From positions 1-64,000 of the forward strand of contig CAZZBK010000005.1 of the NCBI GenBank assembly GCA_964652155.1: a stretch of DNA of 64,000 nucleotides, given 5' to 3'. The notes beneath the pieces are model-generated. The model saw only the letters and a list, made by a program, of their open reading frames with translations. It did not search any database and was not told the DNA's origin. Both the position numbers and the translations under genes were made by a program. This DNA is from CAZZBK01 sp964652155 (GTDB lineage: Bacteria > Planctomycetota > Planctomycetia > Pirellulales > PNKZ01). Position 1 is the stretch's first letter; every line of letters begins with the position of its first letter. Below, piece by piece: positions 38,401 to 46,532 of the stretch.

Positions 38401-38561
38401 CCGGCCTGGGTGACGACCTGAACCTGAATGTTGGTCATGTCGGGCACGGCGTCGATCGGCACATGCAGCGCCGCGTACACGCCCCCCAGCGCAAGCAAGC
38501 CGACCATCACCAACACAAACAATCGGTGCTGCAACGAGAGATCGATGAGTGAGCTGAGCAT
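35478..38561 (-). CDS. CzcA-type heavy-metal efflux RND transporter
   Basis: An inner-membrane proton-driven exporter of metal cations, the pump of a tripartite complex. At 1027 residues it has the RND layout: TM1 at about residues 10-30, a periplasmic porter domain, TM2-6, a second porter domain and TM8-12. TM4 carries DFGLIVDSSVIMVEN, the Asp/Asp/Glu pattern of the CzcA/CnrA divalent-cation group; the monovalent Cu/Ag CusA group lacks the first Asp. Its adaptor lies 60 bp upstream on the same strand. No outer-membrane channel gene (CzcC) is adjacent. The exact metal cannot be settled from sequence. Confidence 0.93.
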   Translation of the reverse strand: MLSSLIDLSLQHRLFVLVMVGLLALGGVYAALHVPIDAVPDMTNIQVQVVTQAGSLSPIEVERYVTYPVEASMSGLPRVERIRSISRFGLSLVTIVFDEGTDIYWARQLVNERLSDVRAKVGASNAVPELGALTTALGEVLQFEVRGEGYTPMELRSLLDWHVAPMLRQTPGVTDVNAMGGFYKSYEVQIDPNVLDSQQLTLGEVLDALRRNNAAVGGGYIVHHGEQRFIRGQALLAHVSDIEQVVVRSDHAGVPLLVRNIGKVATAPLTRQGAATRDGRGEIVTGMAMMLLGGNSRTVVQAVKQRLHEIEATLPAGVRLEVIYDRAHLIDRTLHTVVKNLLEGGTLVIVILLLTLGSIRAGLIVALAIPLSMLCATQLMFVTGVTASLMSLGAIDFGLIVDSSVIMVENCIRRLSHPHGEMTHAQIIRDAAIEVRKPTMFGELIIAVVYLPILALQGTEGKLFRPMALTVLFALAGSLVFSLTLMPVLASLGLPKKMEEKEVWLIRLVKWFYRPVMLRAVAHPVLTAAIALGVFALSVPLSLRLGAEFMPRLDEGDILIEVVRLPSATLEDSLPITTQIEKLLKKLPEVKTIFCKTGRPEIANDVMGVHQTDVWVMLKHHEDWPDANKTRNELIDEMSALLRQHVSGIAFGFSQPIEMRVDELVAGVKADVAVLLYGDDLEVLNHKGKEIERILRDIPGAVDVKADYQANIPTVRVQARPDRLARYGIEADQVMQTVEALGGTQVGEVLEGRARYPIMVRYPKSWRESVYQLEQLPVALSGTEQVPLGELADIQLEETPPSIEHEATRRRTFVQVNVRERDVASFVHDAQQALAQQLTLPAGYSIAWGGDFENLQSASLRLSIITPLALLLIFMLLLASLGSVRLALLIFLAVPMAASGGVFALLLRGMPFSISAGVGFIALFGVAVLNGLVWVSAAEHLRHAGNDLHDAARETALMRIRPVLMTALVASFGFLPMALSTTAGAEIQRPLATVVIGGLITATLLTTLVVPAIYPWFAPRDGKHAAA

Positions 38562-38621
38562 GTCGAGAGCCGATTCAAGTGATTATTTCAAACACCGTTC
38601 ACACGACGAGCACGGCGCGGG

Positions 38622-40121
38622 TCATTCGACCTCGCGTTCCAATAGCAACTCCGATTTGAGCACGAAGGCACCCTGCGTCACGACTCGCTCCCCCTCGGCC
38701 AGGCCGTGCAGAATTTCGATCCGCTCGGGCGTTTCGAGTCCGGTGCTCACATCCACGCGGCGATACTCGCCCGGCCGCTGCTCGACAAAGACGAAGGCGA
38801 GCGCGTCGTGATGCATGACCGCGCCGCTCGAAACCACCAGCGCCTCGTGTGCCTGGCCCACGGGTATCGAGACCCGCACGAACATGCCCGGCTTGAATTG
38901 ACGCAGCGTGTTCGGCAACTCGGCCACGATCGGCACCGTGCGGCTCTCGGGCGACACGCTCAGACCGACGAATCGCACCTTGACTTTGAACTCGGCGCCA
39001 TCGAGCGCCGTGGGGCGCACGATCACTTCTTGCTGGGGCGCGTTCTCCAGGGTGAGCCAATCGTGCTCGTAGATTTCGGCCGACACCCAGAGCCGATCGG
39101 TGTTGGTCAGCGTAAACAAATGCTGTCCGACGGCGACACGCCCCGCCTCGACCACGAGCCGTTGCTCGACGTTCGCCGCCGAGGGGGCGTAGAGCGTCAG
39201 CTCACAGAGCTGGTTTGGCTCGCCCGTGAGCTGAGCAAAAGGCCCCAGCAGCGATGCCAGTTTCTGTCGTGTCACGGCCAGTAAACGCTCGGCGTGCTCG
39301 ACGGCCAGCCGATGCTGGTGCAGTTGCCGCTGATCGGTGATCCGCGCCTGCTCGCAGACGCTGGCAAAGTGGGTGCGTGCAATCTGTCGCTCGCTCACCC
39401 GCTCCTCGATCAGCCGCGCGCTGAGCGCTCCCTGGTCGGCCAACGGCTGAGCGGCGGCCACGCGCCGCTCGGCGAGATACAACTTCGAGTAAGACCCCAG
39501 CATGCTCTCGCGATGCTCGCCCAAGAGTTGATCGTGATATTTTTGCTCCGCGTCATCCACACTCACTCGGGCCTGCAAATCGACAAGCAGGGCGGCGAGG
39601 TTCTTGTGGACTTGCTGCGTCCGGTCCAGTTCCTTTTCCGCCTGTCGCAGTTCGCTCTCGCGCGTGGCCACGTCGTCGCGGACCGTGCCCAACTCGTCGC
39701 TCACCAGCACGGCCAATGGCGCGCCGGCCTGGACGACATCGCCCGGGGCGACGAGCAGACGCTTAATCACCGCCGCGACCGAAGCGTTGAGTTGCAGCCG
39801 TCCGTTGGGGTGGTAGCCGATTTTTCCCGCCACGGTGCGTATGTCTTGAATCGGCTCTGAGCGGACTCGCTCGACCGTGAGCGCGACGGTGGCGAGCCGT
39901 TCGGGCGATAACTGCACGGTGTCACTCACGGCGGCGTGCTCGGGGCTCGCCCCCGACGTTGCTCGGCTCGGGAGCTCGCGCCCTGCGCTCCGCCACGCGC
40001 CGAGCGCAACGATGAGGCCCCCGACCACGCTCAGGGCCACGAGCGCAAGCAGCAGCCTGCGCGTGCGTTGACCAAGCTGAAAGGGTGTCGGGGGTTTGTT
40101 GAGTTGAAGTTGCTGCAACAC
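38622..40121 (-). CDS. RND efflux periplasmic adaptor (CzcB-like membrane fusion protein)
   Basis: Links the CzcA-type pump to an outer-membrane channel. It shows an N-terminal membrane anchor (about residues 22-44), a lipoyl/barrel-sandwich half GYHPNGRLQLNASVAAVIKRL with VAPGDVVQAGAPLAVL, a long alpha-helical hairpin (about 150-290), the second half around LTLYAPSAANVEQRLV, a beta-barrel region and a membrane-proximal end with GLEGE-like GLAEGERVVTQGAF. The start is GTG 40121 with GAGGAG 8 nt upstream. The gene precedes the pump by 60 bp and follows a small Cys-containing protein gene, consistent with one metal-resistance operon. Confidence 0.92.
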   Translation of the reverse strand: MLQQLQLNKPPTPFQLGQRTRRLLLALVALSVVGGLIVALGAWRSAGRELPSRATSGASPEHAAVSDTVQLSPERLATVALTVERVRSEPIQDIRTVAGKIGYHPNGRLQLNASVAAVIKRLLVAPGDVVQAGAPLAVLVSDELGTVRDDVATRESELRQAEKELDRTQQVHKNLAALLVDLQARVSVDDAEQKYHDQLLGEHRESMLGSYSKLYLAERRVAAAQPLADQGALSARLIEERVSERQIARTHFASVCEQARITDQRQLHQHRLAVEHAERLLAVTRQKLASLLGPFAQLTGEPNQLCELTLYAPSAANVEQRLVVEAGRVAVGQHLFTLTNTDRLWVSAEIYEHDWLTLENAPQQEVIVRPTALDGAEFKVKVRFVGLSVSPESRTVPIVAELPNTLRQFKPGMFVRVSIPVGQAHEALVVSSGAVMHHDALAFVFVEQRPGEYRRVDVSTGLETPERIEILHGLAEGERVVTQGAFVLKSELLLEREVE

Positions 40122-40220
40122 GGAATGAACTCCTCGACAAGATCACATTGCAAAGCATGCGCCGAGTGAGTCGCGATGGGTGTGCGTCACCGGCGGAAAC
40201 AGCGTCGCGCGGCGGCGACA

Positions 40221-40595
40221 CTAGGTCAGCAACGAGACCAGCCGAGTGCGCAATTCTCGACCACTGCGCGCAGTATCCCCCTGCGAGGCGATCGACGAGC
40301 CGTCATCGGTCGAGGCGAGCGGCGCAATGAACGCCGCGAGAACGGGCGTTGCGTGCAGGGGGTGCGTCGTCCAAAAGTTGACGAGCGTCAGCGGGTGGTC
40401 GGCCCGAACGACCGAGATGACCACCGCCCCGCGGCAGAAGCAGCCCGACTCATCATGCCCGCACTGCGTGAGCGGCGTGTGAACGACCGTCCCCTCCACC
40501 GAGCGGCGCATTTCCGCGCTATGCTCGTACAGGCAGTTGAGATAACTGCCCACGATGAGCACGATCATCCCATAGCGGAGCGCGCGAAGGTTCAT
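40221..40595 (-). CDS. Small membrane-anchored Cys/His protein upstream of the efflux genes
   Basis: A 124-residue protein with one N-terminal hydrophobic segment (YGMIVLIVGSYLNCLYEH) and a short Cys/His cluster QCGHDESGCFCRGA in the presumed periplasm. I do not recognise the family. The cluster, the extra His residues (TTHPLHATP) and the position 99 bp ahead of the adaptor gene suggest metal binding or sensing for the efflux system; that is inference from context. ATG 40595 is set at the hydrophobic segment; a 36-codon extension is open upstream. No Shine-Dalgarno of note. Confidence 0.7.
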   Translation of the reverse strand: MNLRALRYGMIVLIVGSYLNCLYEHSAEMRRSVEGTVVHTPLTQCGHDESGCFCRGAVVISVVRADHPLTLVNFWTTHPLHATPVLAAFIAPLASTDDGSSIASQGDTARSGRELRTRLVSLLT

Positions 40596-40742
40596 GGGGG
40601 CACTTGAGAGCAACGGGACAGCTAAAATCCGTTGCTCTAGTGTACCCTGAAAATACCCTGACGACCAACAGAAAGGGCACTGAAACCCCGCTGCGTGCCG
40701 CATCGCACACAGAAGGGCGTTAACGCACGGTCGGCGGAGATA

Positions 40743-43700
40743 CTACTTGAGCCCCGGCAGCATGGGGATCTTCTCGAGCAGCTTGTCCAGCCCGCGATTG
40801 ACTTCCTGCCGGGCGGCATTTCTCGCCGCGGCGGCGGTGACCTCGGTCAGGGCGCGGCTCACGGCGCTGCCGTCGACCACCGGACGCTGGAGCGTCCCCG
40901 CCACCGGAATCCGAATCACCTGATCCTTGAACAACTGGGCCTGCGGATGATTGACGAGCCACGGCTGCGGGAAGGGCATCTCGACCAGCAGGGCCAACGT
41001 CTGATCGAAGCCGACCGAGCCTTGAGTGCGGATCGTCACCTCAGGAAACGACAGTTCCAAGTTCTGATGGTAGACCCGACCTTGCACGATGCGGAAGGGG
41101 ACCGTCGACTCACGATTGAGCCGGGCCGCCGAGCCGCCGCCGAGCAACTGGGCGATCTGCTGCATGATCCAACCGCCGGGACCGATCTCGACCTGATGAA
41201 TCGTGAGCCGTCCGGCAATGTCTCCCTGCTGCCAATGGGCCAGCGGAATGCGTGCCGAGTCGATGTGCAGCGAGAACCGCCCTTGAACCTGCGTCACTCC
41301 GGCGAGCAGCGGCGCGATGTGACCGAGCCAGTGATTGCACATCTCGGGCGTGATGTCGATCTGTTCGAGCATGGTGATCGGTCCCTGCACGAATTCGACC
41401 TGCTGCGGGCCGAGCCGCACTTCGGGGCTGAGCCGCGCGCGTCCTTGTCCGACGGCGATCTCGGCCGGTCTGAGGCGGAAGAGCCCGCCCCCCAATTCAC
41501 CTTCCAGTGCGGTCGCCCCCAGGTTAAAGCCCAGCACGTTGGCCCATTGCCAACCAAGTTGCGCTTTCCCCTTGAGCTGTTGGGCCATGACAAACCATGC
41601 CTGTTCGGGGGCGATGCCCGGCGGCGGAGCCAAGGGCCCGGTGAGCGAGAACGGCCGCGACTCGCGTCCCGAGAGTTGCACGGCGTTGCCCCAGTACGCG
41701 GAGAGCAACCGCGTGACCTTGGCCAGATCGTAATTCAACTGACCCGTGAGTTGCGCGTCGCGCGTCGTGCTCAGATTGCGAATGTCGCCGGCCAACTGCA
41801 CGGCCACGGCATCGCCGAGGATTTCGCACTGCTTGAGTTCGAGCGTCTGTTGCGGCGCCTGGTAGCTTCCCTTGACGGTCAATTTCACCGTGGGCTCGAT
41901 GATCTGTCGGCCTTGGCGCGGCATGAAGGCCAAGTTCTGCGCCGTCGTGTCCAACTCAAAACTGGTCACGCCCGCGGCGAGCGCCAACTGCCCCTCGCCT
42001 TGCAACGTGCCCGAGGTTTGCCAATGGGCCGGTGTCGTGGGCTGGGCAAGGTAACCGTTCAGCGCGGCGATATCCGCTTTGAAGCCGACTTTGCCCGAGG
42101 CACCTTCGCTGCCCGGAGCCCAGATCATGAGCCCGTTTTGCACGTGGAGCGTGGCGCTGCCAACTTCGAGCGTGGCCTGCGGCACTTCGACGCGCTGCGC
42201 GAGGCGCTGCCAGTTCGCGCCGCCGACGAGTCGCAGCAGCGGCTCTTGCACGACGAGCCCCGCGAGCCGCGCGACCAGCGGTTGAATTTGGATTTGCGTT
42301 TGCGAGAGTTCGATCGCGGCGCTGCTCACCACGGCCGAGGTCGAGCCCTGCAATTGTCCGTTGAGATCCCAGCCCAGCGGCAAGGCAAACAGCGGCGACA
42401 ATCGTCGCAGCCACGACGCGGTCGTGCCTTGGATTTGCAGCGCGAGCGGCCAACGCGTCGACAGATCGAGCGCGTCGATGGGCTGGGTGAGCGTGGCCAA
42501 CAAGCGGTCGCCGCCGGCGTCGAGGGTCAACTGACCGCTTTGCATCCCCTGGGGCCAACCCTGTTGTTGCGTGAGCGCCGCCGTAACGTTGAGCGTGAGT
42601 TGTTCTTCGCTCAGCGGCGCATAACTGGGAAGCGCGAGTTGAAATCGCTGCACGCTCAGCTGACCGGCCGCGTCCAGCAAGCCCGTCGGCTGATGACGCA
42701 GCGTGACGTTGCCCGTTCCCTGGCCTTCGAGCCGGATGCCTCCCAAGTCGACGAAGCGGCCCAACTCGCCGCTAAGCCGGTTGAGGTCGCAACTGCCACT
42801 GAGCCGCAGATCGTTGACAGAGCCAGCCAGGTCGATTTGCAAGAAATCGGAGACGCACTGCACGTTGTTGATGGACCGTCGGCCTGACTCGTCTTGGATC
42901 GAGAAGTTGATCTTGAGCGGCTTGTCCCAGGCCAATTCTTTGCCGGCGTGCAGGGCGACCAGCCGCGAGGCCTGCGCCACGCCAAACCACAGTGTCTTGT
43001 TGGGCTCGGTCGTCGTGCTCACTTGCAGGGTCACGCTGCCGCTGGTGATCTTCGTGTCGTCTCGCACGCGCAGGGTGCGCGGCAGCATGGGGGCAAGCTT
43101 GGCCAGGTCGAGTGTCGTCGCCAGTTGCGTCTTGCAGCGCGCAAGTTGATCCACCCACGCTTGAGCCGACGCGGCTTGACGCAGCGCAGTCACGCTGGGA
43201 ATCGTGGCCTGCAGGGCCATCTCTCCCACGTCGCAGAAAACGTTCACCTGCTCGATCGTGAGCGCGTCTCCCTGCAATTGCAGCTTGTGCGGGACATGGA
43301 TCCGATTGAGCCGCAACTGATCCCCCGAGAGCACTCCGCCGCCGAACACCAACTGCTCGATGGTCGACTCGCCGCCGATGCGACACGAGGTCGCCCCCTC
43401 CGGGTTCGTGCCCCACTCGAGTTCGAGCGCGGTGGTCAACTCGCCAGCCAGGACCATGTCGCCGACAAAGCGACGCGCGACCGCCTGCACCGCCGCGAGC
43501 GGGAACTTGTCTGCCTTGGCGACGATTTTGCCCGTCGAGGCCAACTCCCCATCGGTCGTCTGCACGTCCTGCGCCGAGACGTTCACCTGCACGGGTCGTC
43601 GCACGCCTTGCTGTTCGAGCTGCGCGACGACCGTCGCTTCGCTGGGCCAGGTTGAATCGGTCGCAATCGCGATCACGCTGTTCAATTCGCGGAGGCTCCA

Positions 43701-44249
43701 CTGCCCGCCGCTGCTCGTGTCGCGCAAGGTCAGGCTGCCGTCGATCACTTCGAGCGTGAGGGCGACTCTCGCCGCGGTGGTAGCCTGATCGTGAGACAGC
43801 AGCTTGCCGAGGATGTCCTCGACGTTGCTGCCATTGTCGCGCAGCACGAGTTCCAGCGCGGGCTGTTCCACGCGCAGCTTGCCCAGGTCGCGCGAGTTGA
43901 GCAGCAGCGCGAGCAAGCTCTTTTCGGTCCGTGCGCCTTGGATTCGCAACACGGTCTTGCCCGAGCTGTCGGCCACGGTCACGTCGTGCATCTCGACCGG
44001 CGAGAGCCAGCCGAGCGAGGCCTGGCCGATGGTCACCGAGCCGTTCAGATCACCCGCGGCGCGCGACACGAGCGCGCCGAGCAACGGTGTGCTGGCGATG
44101 ACCCAGGGCGCTGCCCAGACCAGGGCCAACGTGGCGAGTATGCCGATCGCAAACAGAGTGAGCCAGGGGCGACCCTCGCGCGGCGCGCCAGCGTCGCGCT
44201 GGGCGAACGACATTTTGATCCGGCGACCTTTGCGTTGCGTAGTAGCCAT
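40743..44249 (-). CDS. Very large AsmA-like protein
   Basis: A 1168-residue protein with one N-terminal membrane segment (about residues 28-52: LFAIGILATLALVWAAPWVI) and an all-beta body, as in the AsmA/YhdP/TamB superfamily of inter-membrane lipid-handling proteins. The first domain (GDLNGSVTIGQASLGWLSPVEMHDVTV region) has the typical AsmA N-terminal pattern, and alternating LSV/QxTLELK beta strands continue to a short amphipathic C-terminal helix ending in LPGLK. ATG 44249 has GAGG 5 nt upstream; ATG 44282 is 11 codons longer. Low-level resemblance to the protein at 28756-31968 is at fold level only. It lies upstream of the efflux group on the same strand. Confidence 0.82.
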   Translation of the reverse strand: MATTQRKGRRIKMSFAQRDAGAPREGRPWLTLFAIGILATLALVWAAPWVIASTPLLGALVSRAAGDLNGSVTIGQASLGWLSPVEMHDVTVADSSGKTVLRIQGARTEKSLLALLLNSRDLGKLRVEQPALELVLRDNGSNVEDILGKLLSHDQATTAARVALTLEVIDGSLTLRDTSSGGQWSLRELNSVIAIATDSTWPSEATVVAQLEQQGVRRPVQVNVSAQDVQTTDGELASTGKIVAKADKFPLAAVQAVARRFVGDMVLAGELTTALELEWGTNPEGATSCRIGGESTIEQLVFGGGVLSGDQLRLNRIHVPHKLQLQGDALTIEQVNVFCDVGEMALQATIPSVTALRQAASAQAWVDQLARCKTQLATTLDLAKLAPMLPRTLRVRDDTKITSGSVTLQVSTTTEPNKTLWFGVAQASRLVALHAGKELAWDKPLKINFSIQDESGRRSINNVQCVSDFLQIDLAGSVNDLRLSGSCDLNRLSGELGRFVDLGGIRLEGQGTGNVTLRHQPTGLLDAAGQLSVQRFQLALPSYAPLSEEQLTLNVTAALTQQQGWPQGMQSGQLTLDAGGDRLLATLTQPIDALDLSTRWPLALQIQGTTASWLRRLSPLFALPLGWDLNGQLQGSTSAVVSSAAIELSQTQIQIQPLVARLAGLVVQEPLLRLVGGANWQRLAQRVEVPQATLEVGSATLHVQNGLMIWAPGSEGASGKVGFKADIAALNGYLAQPTTPAHWQTSGTLQGEGQLALAAGVTSFELDTTAQNLAFMPRQGRQIIEPTVKLTVKGSYQAPQQTLELKQCEILGDAVAVQLAGDIRNLSTTRDAQLTGQLNYDLAKVTRLLSAYWGNAVQLSGRESRPFSLTGPLAPPPGIAPEQAWFVMAQQLKGKAQLGWQWANVLGFNLGATALEGELGGGLFRLRPAEIAVGQGRARLSPEVRLGPQQVEFVQGPITMLEQIDITPEMCNHWLGHIAPLLAGVTQVQGRFSLHIDSARIPLAHWQQGDIAGRLTIHQVEIGPGGWIMQQIAQLLGGGSAARLNRESTVPFRIVQGRVYHQNLELSFPEVTIRTQGSVGFDQTLALLVEMPFPQPWLVNHPQAQLFKDQVIRIPVAGTLQRPVVDGSAVSRALTEVTAAAARNAARQEVNRGLDKLLEKIPMLPGLK

Positions 44250-44519
44250 ACCATCCTCGTGCTGTTGAGACCACGACGTCATCGGGAGCCGTGTATCGAC
44301 CGAATCGAGCGCAGGCGTGAGTCCAAGTCGTGACAGCAGAGCGAGAATGGTCGAACGGGCATGAAATACCCGACACCCGGCCCATGAGACCAGAGCAATT
44401 GCCGGAAACCCCTGTCGCTAGCTACACTACTTGGGCCTCACTTGTCGTGAGATGCTCTTCTTTCGTTCGCGCTGGCCTGATAGCGGCGCCTGTGTTGCTA
44501 GCAAATGTGCTCTTTGACG

Positions 44520-45209
44520 ATGGCTGCGCGAATCCATCCGGCGCGAAAGCGAATCCTGTTCACGGCGCATGCGCCGCTTGAGGAGTTGGCGGCTGGCCAT
44601 GCCACGCGGCAGCTCATGTCGGCGCTGCAACACGCGGGGCACCAGGTGCGAGTGTTGACGGTCGACCGCGCGTCGCGCGCCGACGAGCTCCAGGTGCGGC
44701 GGATCATCTGTCATCCGCAACGCAGCGACGCGCAGCTGTCATTCGAGCTGCCGCAGTTCGTCACGCATGCAGGGGCCATGACCTTCGCGGCGCTCAATGA
44801 CAAGCAGCTTGTCGAGTACCTGGAGGTCTTGCGGCAGACGCTCGACGACGAGGTCGAACACTTCGATCCGCACCTGATCCATGCCCAGCATCTGTGGTTG
44901 TTCGCGCATCTTGCCCTGGAGGCAGGCGTCCCCTACGTGGCGACGGTTTGGAGCGAGGAGTTGCAGGCGCTCCGCGATGACGTTCGCTGCCGGCGGATGG
45001 TGCAAGAGGCGGCTGAAAATGCGGGCCGGCTGTTGGTCTCATCCACCGCCTTGCAAGCCGAAACGCAAACTGCCCTGAGCGACTTGGACGATGCGCGATT
45101 CACCGTGACGCCTCCGGGTGCGGTCGATGGCGCGGCATTGGAGCAACTCGACGATATTTACCGCGACGTACTCGAAGCGCGCTTCGGGCCCAGCGCGCAC
45201 AGCGAATAA
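44520..45209 (+). CDS. Half-length GT4-type glycosyltransferase-like protein
   Basis: The N-terminal Rossmann half of a GT-B glycosyltransferase (glycosyltransferase 4-like N-terminal domain). ILFTAHAPLEELAAGHATRQL, HFDPHLIHAQHLWLFA, GVPYVATVWSEE and LLVSSTALQAE follow the normal strand order. At TVTPPGAVDG, where a full GT4 would enter its second, nucleotide-sugar-binding domain, the protein goes straight to LDDIYRDVLEARFG, which resembles the C-terminal helix of complete GT4 enzymes, and stops at 229 residues. The E-x7-E motif is absent, so ordinary transferase activity is doubtful. ATG 44520 (alternative 44505). The PLP enzyme gene starts 13 bp later. Confidence 0.75.
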   Translation: MAARIHPARKRILFTAHAPLEELAAGHATRQLMSALQHAGHQVRVLTVDRASRADELQVRRIICHPQRSDAQLSFELPQFVTHAGAMTFAALNDKQLVEYLEVLRQTLDDEVEHFDPHLIHAQHLWLFAHLALEAGVPYVATVWSEELQALRDDVRCRRMVQEAAENAGRLLVSSTALQAETQTALSDLDDARFTVTPPGAVDGAALEQLDDIYRDVLEARFGPSAHSE

Positions 45210-45222
45210 AAGGCACACGACC

Positions 45223-46404
45223 ATGAGCGAACGACCTGAAGATATTTGCCCTCGCCCTGACTTTGTCCGGCCGTTTGCCACGCGGCCGCTCGCGCCGCCG
45301 TTGTACACGTCGGCCGTGTATCAGTGCGAGAGCCCCGCCCAGGCCGACGCCATGCTCGCCCGGCAGGAATATGGCTACGTCTACAGTCGCGACGCGCACC
45401 CGAACCGCGATCTGCTCGCCGATAAGTGTCGCGAACTGCACGAGGCGCAGGAGGCCACGATTGGCGCATCGGGCATGTCGGTGCTCGCGGCCGCGGCCTT
45501 GGCCGTGCTCACTCCCGGAGACGAGACGATCGTCAGCGACCAGTTATACGGCCGCAGCATTCACCTGTTCGCCTCCGAGCTTCCCCGCTACGGTGTCACG
45601 AGCCAGGTGCTCGACACCTGCGACCTGAATAGCGTGCGCCAATCGCTCTCGCCGCGCACCAAACTCATCGTCGTCGAGACGATCACCAACCCGCTGCTCA
45701 AGGTGAGCGACTTGAGCGGCTTGGCCGAGTTGGCACACTCGGTCGGGGCGCTGCTGCTGGTCGACAATACCTTTGCCGGGCCGACGATCTGCCGCCCCTT
45801 GACGCTCGGCGCCGACCTGGTGATCGAGAGCCTTACCAAGATCATGAACGGCCACAGTGACGTGCTGCTCGGCTTGCTCTGCGGCCACACGAAACACTGG
45901 GAGCGCGTACCGCAGGTGATGTCGACCTGGGGGCTGGCCGGGGCACCGTTCGATTGCTGGCTCGCCCTGCGCGGGCTCAGTACGCTGGCACTTCGTGCCG
46001 AGCGGGCGAGCGTCAACGCCCTCGCGGCGGCCGAGCACCTGCGCACCAAAAACCAAGTGTCGCACGTGTACTACCCAGGACTCAGCGATCATCCCGATCA
46101 CGCGCTCGCCAAGCGCCAGTTCACCGGCGGCTTTGGCAGCATCGTTACCTTTGATCTCGCCGGTGGGCGCGTGGCGGCGGAGCAGTTTATCCGCGCGGCC
46201 CAGCGGATCCCGTTCTGCCCATCGCTCGGTGACTTAAGCACCACGCTCAGTCACCCGGAGTCGACCAGTCACCGGAGCATGACCGCCGAGCGTCGCGCGC
46301 AGTTGGGCATCACGGGCGGCACGATTCGCGTGTCGGTCGGCATCGAGTCCGCCGAGGCCATCCGCGCCGCGATCGACGAGGGGCTGCGCGGTATCGTGAC
46401 GTAG
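45223..46404 (+). CDS. PLP-dependent trans-sulfuration enzyme (cystathionine gamma-synthase/lyase family)
   Basis: A fold-type I PLP enzyme of the Cys/Met metabolism family, acting on sulfur amino acids or O-acyl homoserine. The expected pieces are YSRDAHPNRD (phosphate and Tyr region), the IGASGMSVLAA loop, ETITNPLLKV, LVDNTFAGP with the PLP-pyridine Asp and the Schiff-base Lys206 in ESLTKIMNGHSD. LSHPESTSHRSM near the C terminus matches the substrate-binding Arg/Ser segment, with TSHRSM replacing the common TTHRxL. At 393 residues it is a normal length. ATG 45223, 13 bp after the half glycosyltransferase gene, so the two are probably co-transcribed. Which reaction it performs cannot be decided. 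Confidence 0.88.
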   Translation: MSERPEDICPRPDFVRPFATRPLAPPLYTSAVYQCESPAQADAMLARQEYGYVYSRDAHPNRDLLADKCRELHEAQEATIGASGMSVLAAAALAVLTPGDETIVSDQLYGRSIHLFASELPRYGVTSQVLDTCDLNSVRQSLSPRTKLIVVETITNPLLKVSDLSGLAELAHSVGALLLVDNTFAGPTICRPLTLGADLVIESLTKIMNGHSDVLLGLLCGHTKHWERVPQVMSTWGLAGAPFDCWLALRGLSTLALRAERASVNALAAAEHLRTKNQVSHVYYPGLSDHPDHALAKRQFTGGFGSIVTFDLAGGRVAAEQFIRAAQRIPFCPSLGDLSTTLSHPESTSHRSMTAERRAQLGITGGTIRVSVGIESAEAIRAAIDEGLRGIVT

Positions 46405-46532
46405 GGGGGCAACTCACACTTCGCTAACAGCCCGCTCGCTAATCGCAAATGCAGATTGGTCTAGTGAGCTAGGCGGCGTATGATGATTAAGCTTGACAGG
46501 GGATCATTACAGATCAGAGTAACGCACGACTC

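Noticed and set aside
36504..38552. 682-codon plus-strand frame
   Set aside because: Antisense shadow of the CzcA-type gene; the composition (His, Gln, Arg, Asp rich, no hydrophobic core) is typical of the complement of a GC-rich gene.
40695..42887. 730-codon plus-strand frame
   Set aside because: Antisense shadow of the 1168-residue AsmA-like gene; no recognisable domain.
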